Both the position numbers and the translations under genes were made by a program. 53,854 bases of DNA from a virus: positions 1 to 53,854 of IMG/VR virus record IMGVR_UViG_3300046011_006760. One strand, written 5' to 3'. Shown here one piece after another: positions 27,600 through 37,283 of this stretch (its first letter is position 1; the number at the start of each line of letters is the position of its first letter). Below the pieces are notes generated by a model that searched no databases, had not been told where the DNA came from, and saw only the letters and a program-made list of their open reading frames with translations.

Positions 27600-30500
27600 A
27601 TACGATATTTTTTAAACAGTCATAACCTATATTGTCGGAAGTGCTACAATAATAATATTTATTACCTTTTATAAGAAAAAGACCTATATCTGTATAATTA
27701 CATATTGTACTAACATCACTATCACTCTGAATTACAATTGAAAAAGCATCATTTTTAGGATAACTTATATAAAAACCATTCATACTACACTCATTACCCA
27801 CACCTTGTTTTTCTTTTAAGGAAATTATTGCTTTATATTCAGTTAAACCTAAATTAGTGAAGGTGTCATTTAAGAAATCAACAAAATTAGTGTATGTCCA
27901 ACCAGTTATACCACCACTAGTACAACCAGATATGATGTTATTTTCAGCTCTGACAAAATTAACATTATTAGGTGTCATTGTTGTTGAACTTAAAGGTGTT
28001 GTTACGAAGGATGTACCATTTACTGTTAAAGCACTGATTGAAAACGTAACTGCTGTTGTACCAATAGGGTAACACACTAAAGCTTCCATTATAAATTCTG
28101 GTCTATCAACCATGTTATACCACCTAATGTTTTTATCACAGGTATTACAAAAAGTATCGTTATTAATATAATTATTACTACCATCTCTTATATCAACATT
28201 ACCAACAAACTCAGAACCCCAATTCATTTGTGATATACAAATACTATTAAACGTTTGTTTATTTGACGTGTAAGATGTAACACCTGACGTTGTTTGTACA
28301 TTTTGAACTATTATTTCAATATCTTTACATTGACCGTCAGAACCATTTATCGGACTTGGTAATGTTGTGAAGTTTAAAGGACTGTTACATAACAATGTTG
28401 TATAACTTCTATACTTAAATTTTTGTTGGTCAAATAGGGTGTTTGTGTAAACTTTAACATTACCCCAAATAGTTGTTGACGGAACAACTTGTTCAATCAA
28501 ATCATCCCAATACGTTTTTACAAGACTAGTAAATTGGTCCATCTTATAGTAATCAAATTCATTACTGTTTGTTAAACCATATTCTGTAGCATCCATATAC
28601 CTATCATATACTGCTCTAAGTGATGGGTAGCTAGAAAGTGTTTTTCTATTTTTAACATCAATCAATTCTGATGTCATTAAATCATCAAATGATTCTAACG
28701 TTTTAATTTCAGATATATTTGTTGACATAAAACCAGAGAAATCAATTCTTTTATCACCACATGTATTATTACAAAAATTACACGTACCATCTGAATTCCA
28801 AAAAGCTTCATATAACGGATGGTCTGAATTAGTTCGAACTATAAAATCATTTATAACTTCTATATAAGAAGTTAAAGCACCTAAACTAGAACCATTAAAT
28901 ACAAAATTAACTAAAATATCACTTAAACAATCTTCAGAATAAAACACACCACCATCATCACTAACACGCAATTTAAATAAATCTATTTTTAAACTTATTG
29001 GGTCTAAGGTAGATTGTGTTATATTAAAAATAGTGTTTTGTGTGTTTGTATTTGCGCTTATATAATAAAAACCTAATTCCCCATCCTGACATGTAACCCA
29101 AAGACTTCCATTACCATTATCTAATAAAATTTTTAAAGTATTACCACATACTTGGTTTTCTATCTCTGGATAACATATATCTATTTTTGGATAAGGCGCC
29201 GCCGCAACACAACTATATAAATAGTTTGTAGCATCCCCTATAATTACCGACACATCTGTTAATGTTTGTGCAGTTGGTAAATTGATTGGGTTACCATAAA
29301 TATCTGTTGGTGTTAAACCCGTGCTTGAACTACATGTTTGACCTGTTAATAAATTAGGGTTATCAACCAAATAACACCAAACATCGTTTTCAATAGCTGA
29401 CGCCATATTCATGGTTAAATCTATTTCTTTAGTGTTTAATATTAACCTTTCTTCATCAACAGTGTATTCTGTTTGACGAATTTGATTAGCATCGTTATAA
29501 TTTCCAATGTGGAAATCTCTTTCGGTATATGAGTCAGCTTGAAGCCAAGATTTTTTATTATCGATAACTCTAGTTAAATTAAAACCTGGTGATTGGCTAA
29601 TAAATATATTTGTTCTATTAGCGTCTTCACAAACTTTTGTCATATTAATTTGGTCAACTAAAAGACATAAATTACCACATGAACTGTTGATAATCACATT
29701 TAATTTTATTTGATTATTTGTGATACCAGTTATTATAGCTTGGTCATCAATTGTTGTTTCATATGTTAACCAATTTGAATTAAACGCATTTGGTGATAAT
29801 GATTGATTGAAATCAGATGTTGAGACTAACCCTGAGTTATTGTATAATTCACTATATAATGTTTCTTTAACTATTTGACAAATAGATACGTTTATATTGT
29901 CTGATTCTGGGTCAACAGTTAAAACACCATTTGTAAATTCTGGATAAATTAAACCAGTACACCCAGATGCCCATGTTTCTGTTTCTGACGCTTCACCACA
30001 TACAAGAAACCCACTGTTATCTGTATTCTCACTTAAATAATTATATAAGTTACCTATTTGATTAAAAAGAGTTTGTGAATAAAATTGAGTTGTTGTACCG
30101 TTATCATTTACTAAGTCTAAGGTTACTGTTGCGCTTAAATTTTCAAATTGACCTAATAACGTTGAGCAAACGTTTGTGTCTTTTATATCTGTTATATTTT
30201 TAATTTTAACATCAACATTGTCTTGTTTTGTTTTGTTTTCTATTTTAAGTTTAGATAATTCTTCAATTCTATTTAACGTTCTAGTTTTTTCACCAAAAGG
30301 TGTGTTACACTCAAACAATAATTCTGGTTGGTTATTTAACAACGCAGTTTTGTTTAACTCATATATAGACACCACATCTAAACATGTGTAACTATCAGCA
30401 ATACCGTTTATAAAACCTGAATAATTATCTTCACCGATTACTTGTCTCCAACTATCTAAACCAATTTCAGTTAAACAAAAATTAACAGTTTTTGTTTTGT

Positions 30501-31263
30501 ATACTGGACCTACTTTAGTATTTGTTAACGATAAATCGGTTGTATTTGTTAATGAACCAAATCCAGTGTTAGTAAACGGTAAAGTTTGTGAAGCACTTAT
30601 TTTTGTTTCTGGTGTTGATTGTAGGACTTCATCGTTTGTTGGGAATTCATTACATACAATAGAATAATTTAATTTAGCGTTTTGTTGTACTAAATTATCT
30701 AATTCGTTATTTATATCAAAAGAATTTGATTCTAATTCAAATTTTGATTGTCTTAAAATTAATAACTCATCATTTGACGCTACATTAAAAGATGGGTTGG
30801 CGGCTGGACCGCTTATAATATCTTTTAACACTTCACAATTTATTTTAAATAAATAATTAAATTTTACCTTTAAAGAACATGTATCGTTTTCAGTTAATGT
30901 AAAAAAAGCGCCATCATTACCAACTGGGTTTAACACTATTTTAATTGGTGTATTTTCAGTTGAGCATGCATTTTTAGGTTCTTCTGACCATCTACATTTT
31001 TGTTCATCTAAATCAAAGTATATGTTCTGTGGGTTAACGTTGCTAGGTGTGTTTGGGTTATTAGTAGCTGATTTTGCTAATATTAAACAACATCTTTGTG
31101 TTATTTCGTAATTAGTAAACGTTCCATCACCATTAGCTGTTTCAGCATATATTGTACCATCTGGTACATACACTATATTCCCACCACCATAGTTTAATAT
31201 GTTATTCCAAATCTTAGTACATTTACTATCTACGTCAATAATATCTTGTTTTGTTAAAGGCAT
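27592..31263 (-). CDS. Large cysteine-rich virion protein, probably baseplate (1223 aa)
   Basis: A very long Asn/Thr/Ser-rich protein starting MPLTKQDIIDVDSKCTKIWN. Cysteines are unusually frequent for a virion protein, often in local groups: QRCCLIL (near residue 57), CRWSEEPKNACS (about 90-101), FCNNTCG and FCNTCDKN further on. Repeated IxLNPVGNDGAFF- and CxxVSIYELN-like beta segments suggest several beta domains. There is no enzyme motif. It leads a transcription unit with an ATATTTAT element 12 nt upstream. By size and location between baseplate and fibre genes it should be a baseplate-peripheral or fibre-attachment protein. Confidence 0.65.
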   Translation of the reverse strand: MPLTKQDIIDVDSKCTKIWNNILNYGGGNIVYVPDGTIYAETANGDGTFTNYEITQRCCLILAKSATNNPNTPSNVNPQNIYFDLDEQKCRWSEEPKNACSTENTPIKIVLNPVGNDGAFFTLTENDTCSLKVKFNYLFKINCEVLKDIISGPAANPSFNVASNDELLILRQSKFELESNSFDINNELDNLVQQNAKLNYSIVCNEFPTNDEVLQSTPETKISASQTLPFTNTGFGSLTNTTDLSLTNTKVGPVYKTKTVNFCLTEIGLDSWRQVIGEDNYSGFINGIADSYTCLDVVSIYELNKTALLNNQPELLFECNTPFGEKTRTLNRIEELSKLKIENKTKQDNVDVKIKNITDIKDTNVCSTLLGQFENLSATVTLDLVNDNGTTTQFYSQTLFNQIGNLYNYLSENTDNSGFLVCGEASETETWASGCTGLIYPEFTNGVLTVDPESDNINVSICQIVKETLYSELYNNSGLVSTSDFNQSLSPNAFNSNWLTYETTIDDQAIITGITNNQIKLNVIINSSCGNLCLLVDQINMTKVCEDANRTNIFISQSPGFNLTRVIDNKKSWLQADSYTERDFHIGNYNDANQIRQTEYTVDEERLILNTKEIDLTMNMASAIENDVWCYLVDNPNLLTGQTCSSSTGLTPTDIYGNPINLPTAQTLTDVSVIIGDATNYLYSCVAAAPYPKIDICYPEIENQVCGNTLKILLDNGNGSLWVTCQDGELGFYYISANTNTQNTIFNITQSTLDPISLKIDLFKLRVSDDGGVFYSEDCLSDILVNFVFNGSSLGALTSYIEVINDFIVRTNSDHPLYEAFWNSDGTCNFCNNTCGDKRIDFSGFMSTNISEIKTLESFDDLMTSELIDVKNRKTLSSYPSLRAVYDRYMDATEYGLTNSNEFDYYKMDQFTSLVKTYWDDLIEQVVPSTTIWGNVKVYTNTLFDQQKFKYRSYTTLLCNSPLNFTTLPSPINGSDGQCKDIEIIVQNVQTTSGVTSYTSNKQTFNSICISQMNWGSEFVGNVDIRDGSNNYINNDTFCNTCDKNIRWYNMVDRPEFIMEALVCYPIGTTAVTFSISALTVNGTSFVTTPLSSTTMTPNNVNFVRAENNIISGCTSGGITGWTYTNFVDFLNDTFTNLGLTEYKAIISLKEKQGVGNECSMNGFYISYPKNDAFSIVIQSDSDVSTICNYTDIGLFLIKGNKYYYCSTSDNIGYDCLKNIVYE

Positions 31264-31274
31264 TTTTTTCTTTT

Positions 31275-31288
31275 TATTATAAATATAT
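31275..31288 (-). promoter_or_regulatory. Recurrent ATATATTTATAATA element before the 1223-aa gene
   Basis: The minus strand reads ATATATTTATAATA, 12 nt upstream of the ATG at 31263. Confidence 0.4.
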
Positions 31289-31300
31289 TTAATTTAATTA

Positions 31301-34300
31301 TTAACATGGAACTGAGGATACAAGTGTTATATAACCATCGTTATCAACTTTGCAAGGTCTTTTCCAATAATTTTGGTCTTGATAATCTAAAACTACCCAT
31401 TTATCGTTACCTCTAAACACCTCATTTACAGAAATTTTTACCCTGTCACCTATTGTGAATCGTCCAATATTTTGTGGATATAATATACAATCAAAATAAT
31501 TATTAGTGTTATTACAAACTACACCTAATTGTGTAGGGGTAGGTACTCCTGTTGCCACACCAAGTTCACTATCAGAAGCTGAAAAATCACCTCTTTTTAT
31601 ACTTACATAGTCTTTTTCTTTTCTATTATCAATTGTTAATATATTTGAAGATACTGTACACTCAGTAAACGGTTCGTTACAGTCGCTACTTATTTCATAT
31701 GTCACATTTAATCTAAAATAAATTAACAAATTATCATAAAAAAGTCTAGAGTCAAGTGGTATGGTATACGCTAATAAATTACCGATTGTTGAATTAAGAA
31801 TGGTAAAATCACTAAAATCAACACCATTAAAAGAATATTGTAATCTAAGTGTCCCTTCACCACATGGTCTTTGTTGTAATGTCCATGTATATCTATAACC
31901 ACCATAGTCTCGCCAAGACACCTCAGTTAGTGTTGGGGCTATACATGTTACTGGTTCTGATTCTACATCTGGGAAAACATATCCACACCCTGCGTCTTTT
32001 TTAATTTTGTCTTGATAAGCTGTATATAATACATTAATATTCGCTAAACCATATTGTGTTAATTTACAACCAAAACCAACTAAACCAGTGTATGGGTCTA
32101 TAATATTATTTACAGGTGTTGCCCATAGTTGACCGTAACCTGCTGAATTAACAGATGGGCAAAGACTAGAGTCGGCACCAACAACAACATTATTTCCAAA
32201 ACCGTTAAGTGTTATAAATTTTAAATAATTTTCACCATTTATCTGTATTGGCGATTGTGAAATAACCCAATCTTTAGCAACATTACATGCACAATCGATA
32301 CCTTTTTTACAACACACATAACCTGAAGAAATACTATCTTCAACACTATCATAAACATCATTATACATAGAGTAACCTTCGATTGGTGGTGCTGAACAAC
32401 AATCCCTATCTATAAATTCTGTTTGATAGATAGAATTTGTATTATTACCTTGATTGTCTTCATAATATTGTACAAATACATATAACCCTGTTTTTGGGTC
32501 TTCAGTATATCTAGCATAACATTCATCTTCAACTATTGGTGTTTTTTCTGTTTTTAAACAAATACTTAAAGATTCATCTTTTATAGATTCACATGGACAA
32601 CCACATTCGGTTATTATATCTTCTGGTTTTGGGTCTTTAATTATTTCTGTTGTGTATGTTATACAATCAGCTAAATTAGAACCATTTAAATTTTGAACAT
32701 CTACATATATAGCCCCATCATAATCAGTAATCTCACCTGTGTTATAATTTGTAAATAAATCTTGAGATGTTGTAGTAACTGTATTTGATGTTATAGTTAC
32801 TGGTGTAAAATCTGGGATAAGCGTTCTTAATTGATTGAAGTATTTATAACCTCTATCATAAGGACCTATATGTGGGTTATTACCAGCTGTTATATCTAAA
32901 ACAGAATTAACACCACTGGTTTCTCTATACCATAAACCATTACCTTGAAAATACATGTCATTGGTATCAGCGAAAAATCTAGGATAACCTTCACTATCAA
33001 CTGGGTAATTTGTAATATCAGTATCTAAACCATTTAATTCCAAAATTGTTAAGAACAATTCCATATCTATTGGTTTATCTGCTTTATATACATGTTCATT
33101 GAATGTAATCAAACCATTTGGGGTTCCTATAAATCTAAGTAAAAACTCAATAGTTTTTCTAGTACCTTTTGATTTCCAAATCCATGGTGTGTTTAGTATT
33201 ATTCTTCTCCATAATTCAATATCAGCTTCTACTGGTGTTAAACCTACCGATTGGCCACTAAAAGATGATTCGCTAGACTTTATATAGTCTGTTAATAAAT
33301 CGTTGCTTATAACCGATTCTATTAACTCCCAACCCATAACCCTAGCTATGTTTTTTAAATAAACATCTGGTGTGTTATCTAATTTATTATATGTAACGGT
33401 ATTTGCAAATGAAATACCTTCAATGTATCTATTTAAATCATCATAAGAAACACCATAAATGTTAAGTAATTTATTAACTTTACCACCAGAAGTATCTTGG
33501 TCTTCGTCAGATAAATAATATGGCATCGTATCAAAACCAGTAATAGATTCACTAACTAAAAATCTAGTCATTAAATTACTGTTGATTAAATCACTGTCAT
33601 TGGCTAAATTAAATAATGAAGTAGCATACGTTTCGTAATAATCGGTTGAATAATCTAAGTTATAACCATCCGTTGTAGGCCATGTTACAGAAGTTTCTGT
33701 GTATAACAAAACACCAAAATCCGTTCTTAACGGATATTTAAATGTTGCAGTGTATATAGGTAATGTTTGTCTATTTAATAAATAATATTCAAATTCATCT
33801 AACGTGTTAAAAAAGTTATCACAAATTATACTTTTTGGTTTAATGTGAAAACTAAACGTACTACTAGTTGCAGTAAATGGATTGTTTTTAATTTCAAAAT
33901 ATATGTAGTCATTTACAGTACTAGTTGTACCAGTAAAACCAATTACATCATATTCTACTGTATTATATAATAATGCATATGAATCATAGTTTGTTACCAA
34001 ATTTCTTAACGTGTTTGATTCGTTAAAAGTACCGCTAATATCACCGTTTGTTAAATAATTTATATTGTATGGGTTAACGATAAAATTAGTAGGTATTCTA
34101 AATGACGCTACGTTTGTTATTTCATTGTAAGAATAATTTTCATAAGTATTACCAGTTATTTCAAAACCAGTGTCTAAGGTTTTAATTGGTGACGTATAAA
34201 TAGATGCTGGCCAGTTAATTATTATATTTTCCAAGCCAACACGCATAAATTCAGTTAATGAACCAAATGTCGCGTAGTATGATAATTTTGATTTATCAAC

Positions 34301-34591
34301 ATTTAAAAAAACTGTCGCGTTATTATTTAATAATGTTTCACTTTGGCTAACTGTCAAGTTTAACCCATCTAATGTTACAAAATCAGAAAATTGTTTTGTT
34401 ATAAAATTCTTATCTGTCTTAGGGTCTACATTAGTTGTAATATTGAAATTACCCATTGTAAATAATGGGGTACCACCATCGCTAGTAAGTTGTAAACCTA
34501 CAAGGTCTGGATTGTAATTTCTATATTCTATGTTACCGTTGTATATTGTTTTTTTAACATACCCAGCAACTTTTATGTTTTCGTTAGCCAT
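31301..34591 (-). CDS. Large baseplate protein with tail-protein-I-like segment (1096 aa)
   Basis: The N-terminal 350 residues are Asn/Thr/Tyr-rich beta structure. Residues 400-520 hold a helical block, WRRIILNTPWIWKSKGTRKT followed by FLLRFIGTPNGLITFNEHVY. It resembles the P2 gpI/tail-protein-I pattern of a helical plate domain followed by (L/I)GxPNxLI. The C-terminal third is cysteine-rich (ECGCPCES, RDCCSAPP, YVCCKKGIDCACN) and then has Fn3-like strands. It follows the 312-aa protein by 8 nt and precedes a new transcription unit. Most likely a baseplate component; the gpI comparison is tentative. Confidence 0.62.
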   Translation of the reverse strand: MANENIKVAGYVKKTIYNGNIEYRNYNPDLVGLQLTSDGGTPLFTMGNFNITTNVDPKTDKNFITKQFSDFVTLDGLNLTVSQSETLLNNNATVFLNVDKSKLSYYATFGSLTEFMRVGLENIIINWPASIYTSPIKTLDTGFEITGNTYENYSYNEITNVASFRIPTNFIVNPYNINYLTNGDISGTFNESNTLRNLVTNYDSYALLYNTVEYDVIGFTGTTSTVNDYIYFEIKNNPFTATSSTFSFHIKPKSIICDNFFNTLDEFEYYLLNRQTLPIYTATFKYPLRTDFGVLLYTETSVTWPTTDGYNLDYSTDYYETYATSLFNLANDSDLINSNLMTRFLVSESITGFDTMPYYLSDEDQDTSGGKVNKLLNIYGVSYDDLNRYIEGISFANTVTYNKLDNTPDVYLKNIARVMGWELIESVISNDLLTDYIKSSESSFSGQSVGLTPVEADIELWRRIILNTPWIWKSKGTRKTIEFLLRFIGTPNGLITFNEHVYKADKPIDMELFLTILELNGLDTDITNYPVDSEGYPRFFADTNDMYFQGNGLWYRETSGVNSVLDITAGNNPHIGPYDRGYKYFNQLRTLIPDFTPVTITSNTVTTTSQDLFTNYNTGEITDYDGAIYVDVQNLNGSNLADCITYTTEIIKDPKPEDIITECGCPCESIKDESLSICLKTEKTPIVEDECYARYTEDPKTGLYVFVQYYEDNQGNNTNSIYQTEFIDRDCCSAPPIEGYSMYNDVYDSVEDSISSGYVCCKKGIDCACNVAKDWVISQSPIQINGENYLKFITLNGFGNNVVVGADSSLCPSVNSAGYGQLWATPVNNIIDPYTGLVGFGCKLTQYGLANINVLYTAYQDKIKKDAGCGYVFPDVESEPVTCIAPTLTEVSWRDYGGYRYTWTLQQRPCGEGTLRLQYSFNGVDFSDFTILNSTIGNLLAYTIPLDSRLFYDNLLIYFRLNVTYEISSDCNEPFTECTVSSNILTIDNRKEKDYVSIKRGDFSASDSELGVATGVPTPTQLGVVCNNTNNYFDCILYPQNIGRFTIGDRVKISVNEVFRGNDKWVVLDYQDQNYWKRPCKVDNDGYITLVSSVPC

Positions 34592-34599
34592 TTTTTATA

Positions 34600-35538
34600 T
34601 TAAACTTGTGATATATTATTAAAATTTTTAGAAAAATCAATATTGTTTCTTTGTTCTCTAACCTCAAATAATGGTTTCCCAGTAAATTGGTCTTTAACTT
34701 CGTATAAATTGTATTGTTTATAAATTTGATTAGTGAAGTTGTATATAGTATAAATACCATCTTCAAGAGATTTCGATTGATTTCCAAATAATGCAAATGC
34801 AAGTGTTTCAATATCGTGCTCAACCATTTCAACTTCAATCATAATTGGATTGAAGTACGTATTTGTTATAATAACGTTTTGGTTTGGTTGACCTATAAAC
34901 GGTAATACGTTAGGTTTAACATTTGAAGCAGATGCTGGTGAAACAGTACAAAAAGTTAATGTTGAATTATCGTTAAATCGATATCTAATAGCTTTTTGAA
35001 CCGTATCAGTTAAATTTTGGTTTACAGGTTCTGAACGATTATTAGATGTGATTACTCTAAAAAAATTATTAAGTTTTATGTTGTCCCCAGTAGGATTTGG
35101 ATTGTTATATTCTATTCTATAGCCGACCAATCCATTATTCTCAAATTTAGGTAAAAATCTAGCCTCAACTGTTGATAAATCAAACACTAACCCTTTAATG
35201 TCTGGGTAAGCAGATAATACACCTACATCTACAATAGTTGTTCTTATTTCCACTGGTTTAATCATAATAGTATAGTAACCTTTAACACCAAAAGTATTTA
35301 CTGGTAATTTAAGTGTATATAACCCACCAAATATTTCAAAACCAGTGTTTGTGTTATTTGTGTTTAAATCAGGGTTTCTGTAATTAGGATTGTTTATTGG
35401 TATTAAAACCTCATTTGGGTTTAACTCCCTTAATTCCGTACCTTGTGATTCTCTAGTTGGAGAAAAACTATAAAATATTTGCACGTCTTCTGGTAAAACG
35501 TCTGCTGGTCTTACTATTCCGTATGTTCCTGTTGCCAT
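34600..35538 (-). CDS. Baseplate-region virion protein (312 aa)
   Basis: Starts MATGTYGIVRPADVLPEDVQ. Beta-rich, with YTLKLPVNTFGVKGYYTIMI and VEARFLPKFENNGLVGYRIE segments, and a C-terminal helix-poor domain. No family is recognised. It is co-transcribed between the 289-aa and 1096-aa virion genes with gaps of 21 and 8 nt. There is no signal peptide, membrane segment or cysteine cluster. A baseplate role is inferred from its position downstream of gp25 and gp6 in the same module. Confidence 0.6.
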   Translation of the reverse strand: MATGTYGIVRPADVLPEDVQIFYSFSPTRESQGTELRELNPNEVLIPINNPNYRNPDLNTNNTNTGFEIFGGLYTLKLPVNTFGVKGYYTIMIKPVEIRTTIVDVGVLSAYPDIKGLVFDLSTVEARFLPKFENNGLVGYRIEYNNPNPTGDNIKLNNFFRVITSNNRSEPVNQNLTDTVQKAIRYRFNDNSTLTFCTVSPASASNVKPNVLPFIGQPNQNVIITNTYFNPIMIEVEMVEHDIETLAFALFGNQSKSLEDGIYTIYNFTNQIYKQYNLYEVKDQFTGKPLFEVREQRNNIDFSKNFNNISQV

Positions 35539-35559
35539 TTTTTTGTTTTTATTTTTATT

Positions 35560-36429
35560 TTATATCGTATCAATTCTATAATAACCGTTTCCGTATTGTT
35601 GTAATTGACCTAAATTCTTTATTTCAGATAACCTCAAATGATAATCTAATACTGGTGTGACACCTCTATCAATAAATACATCGTTTTCAACTTCTGGACG
35701 AGAAATTATTCCTAATAAAAACTCTTCTTTAGTTAACGCTGCTAATGATGTATTTGTTTGGTTCCAACCTTGTGTTATAAATCTAAAAGATGATGTTGGA
35801 AAGTCAATACCCTCACTGTTTAATATTGTTGTTGTTGCCGCAGAAAAATCTTTATATTGAATACCATAAATTTGATTGTCCGTACCTATGTTTAAATCAT
35901 TAACTGCGTCAAAGACATATATTTTAGGTTCACCAACGCTAGTGACTCTATTAACACCATTTATTGAATTACCTAAGTAATTAGAATATGTTTCTTTTTT
36001 GATATCAAAACCAACTATGTATGGTTGATTTTGTTTATAGGAACGAACATCATCTATTTTTGAATCTGTAGAACCAGTTAATGGGTTGTTACCATATAAA
36101 TAATATTGTGGTAATGTTTTTTGTGGTAATTTTAATGTAACTTTATCGGTTGGTGATAGTAAACTATCAAAATTTATTGGAACAACGCCATTCATAAACG
36201 GGAACGATATACCTTCTTCATTTAATTTATCAACCAACAAATCATAATTAACAGTACTACCATCCTTAGATATAAAAGCTAAATCAGTAAACATTCCCAT
36301 ATCATCTATAGTTTGATTTAGTTGAATGTTTAAATAAAAAGTAGTAGCTGTGACAGTACCCCATGTTTTACTACCATAGTTTCTATCAATCCCTTCTTCT
36401 AATAATATTTTTCTTTTTATTACTTCCAT
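35560..36429 (-). CDS. Baseplate-region virion protein (289 aa)
   Basis: Starts MEVIKRKILLEEGIDRNYGS. The centre contains KVTLKLPQKTLPQYYLYGNN and a DIKKETYSNYLGNSING region; the C-terminal part ends RLSEIKNLGQLQQYGNGYYR. Strand-rich with no recognised family. Its ATG shares one base with the stop of the 284-aa gene (TAATG), so translation is coupled. The position in the tail module suggests a baseplate or tail-tip component. Function unknown. Confidence 0.6.
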   Translation of the reverse strand: MEVIKRKILLEEGIDRNYGSKTWGTVTATTFYLNIQLNQTIDDMGMFTDLAFISKDGSTVNYDLLVDKLNEEGISFPFMNGVVPINFDSLLSPTDKVTLKLPQKTLPQYYLYGNNPLTGSTDSKIDDVRSYKQNQPYIVGFDIKKETYSNYLGNSINGVNRVTSVGEPKIYVFDAVNDLNIGTDNQIYGIQYKDFSAATTTILNSEGIDFPTSSFRFITQGWNQTNTSLAALTKEEFLLGIISRPEVENDVFIDRGVTPVLDYHLRLSEIKNLGQLQQYGNGYYRIDTI

Positions 36430-37283
36430 TACAATGCAGCTACTTGGTATAATTTAACAGTAACACTATTACCGTCTATTGTTATATTGTTTGTTATGTT
36501 TGGTGTTGTCGTATTACCTTGATATGTTTCATCAAATTTATAATAATAACCAGTTGTTGTTCTAGTTATTATTATTCTAGTATATAATTCATGCACTAAG
36601 TTGCTAACTGTTTGTGGCGCGTTTTTAACCATTAAATTAACTGACTTACCTGTCTTGGCATTATTAAAATTAGCTTTTATATATAAATATTTACTTTCAC
36701 CAATATTTAAAGAATCTTTATAATAATAAATGTGGAAACCTTCTGAAAACCCTCTTTTATTAATAATAGGGTTTTCGACTGTAAAATTAATCGGTATTTG
36801 ATTTATTGGTTTAGGTAAACCAGCTATTGTAGTCGTAGAGCCACTTTCCAAATCAACTGTTCTAAGTCTACTATACAATGTAGTATAACCCACTAAATTT
36901 TGTGTCATAGGGTCATCAGTATCATAAATAGCTAACCTTAAAAAACTGTTGCTAAAAGCATTCTTTCTAAATTTAACATCATCATATTGAAAACCAACAC
37001 CACCATAAAAACTAGTGTATATATTGTTTGAATCTAATAAACTTAAATCATAAGTTATTTCTGAAACTAATTCATCGTTTTGTGTTAGTGGCATGTATCT
37101 AACTCTATCATAATCCAATATTTTGTTAATAGAATTTTCTACTTCTGTTGCAACAAACACCCTGTCAATCAATTCTGAATTATCAACAATTTGAAATTGA
37201 GTCCCAATTGGGATTGTTATGTATTGTTCAGTACTACCCGTATTGAAATTATTTATATTTAATTTGTATTTATTAGCAAACAT
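36429..37283 (-). CDS. Baseplate-region virion protein (284 aa)
   Basis: Starts MFANKYKLNINNFNTGSTEQ. Beta-rich, with FHIYYYKDSLNIGESKYLYI and LYTRIIITRTTTGYYYKF segments. No enzyme motif, cysteine cluster or membrane helix. It overlaps the 595-aa gene by 11 bases and the 289-aa gene by one base, so the three are translated together and probably assemble together. No family is recognised. Confidence 0.6.
   Translation of the reverse strand: MFANKYKLNINNFNTGSTEQYITIPIGTQFQIVDNSELIDRVFVATEVENSINKILDYDRVRYMPLTQNDELVSEITYDLSLLDSNNIYTSFYGGVGFQYDDVKFRKNAFSNSFLRLAIYDTDDPMTQNLVGYTTLYSRLRTVDLESGSTTTIAGLPKPINQIPINFTVENPIINKRGFSEGFHIYYYKDSLNIGESKYLYIKANFNNAKTGKSVNLMVKNAPQTVSNLVHELYTRIIITRTTTGYYYKFDETYQGNTTTPNITNNITIDGNSVTVKLYQVAAL

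Noticed and set aside
34584-34838. 84-codon minus-strand frame inside the 312-aa virion gene.
   Set aside because: It is fully contained within a well-supported gene in another frame and has no family signal.
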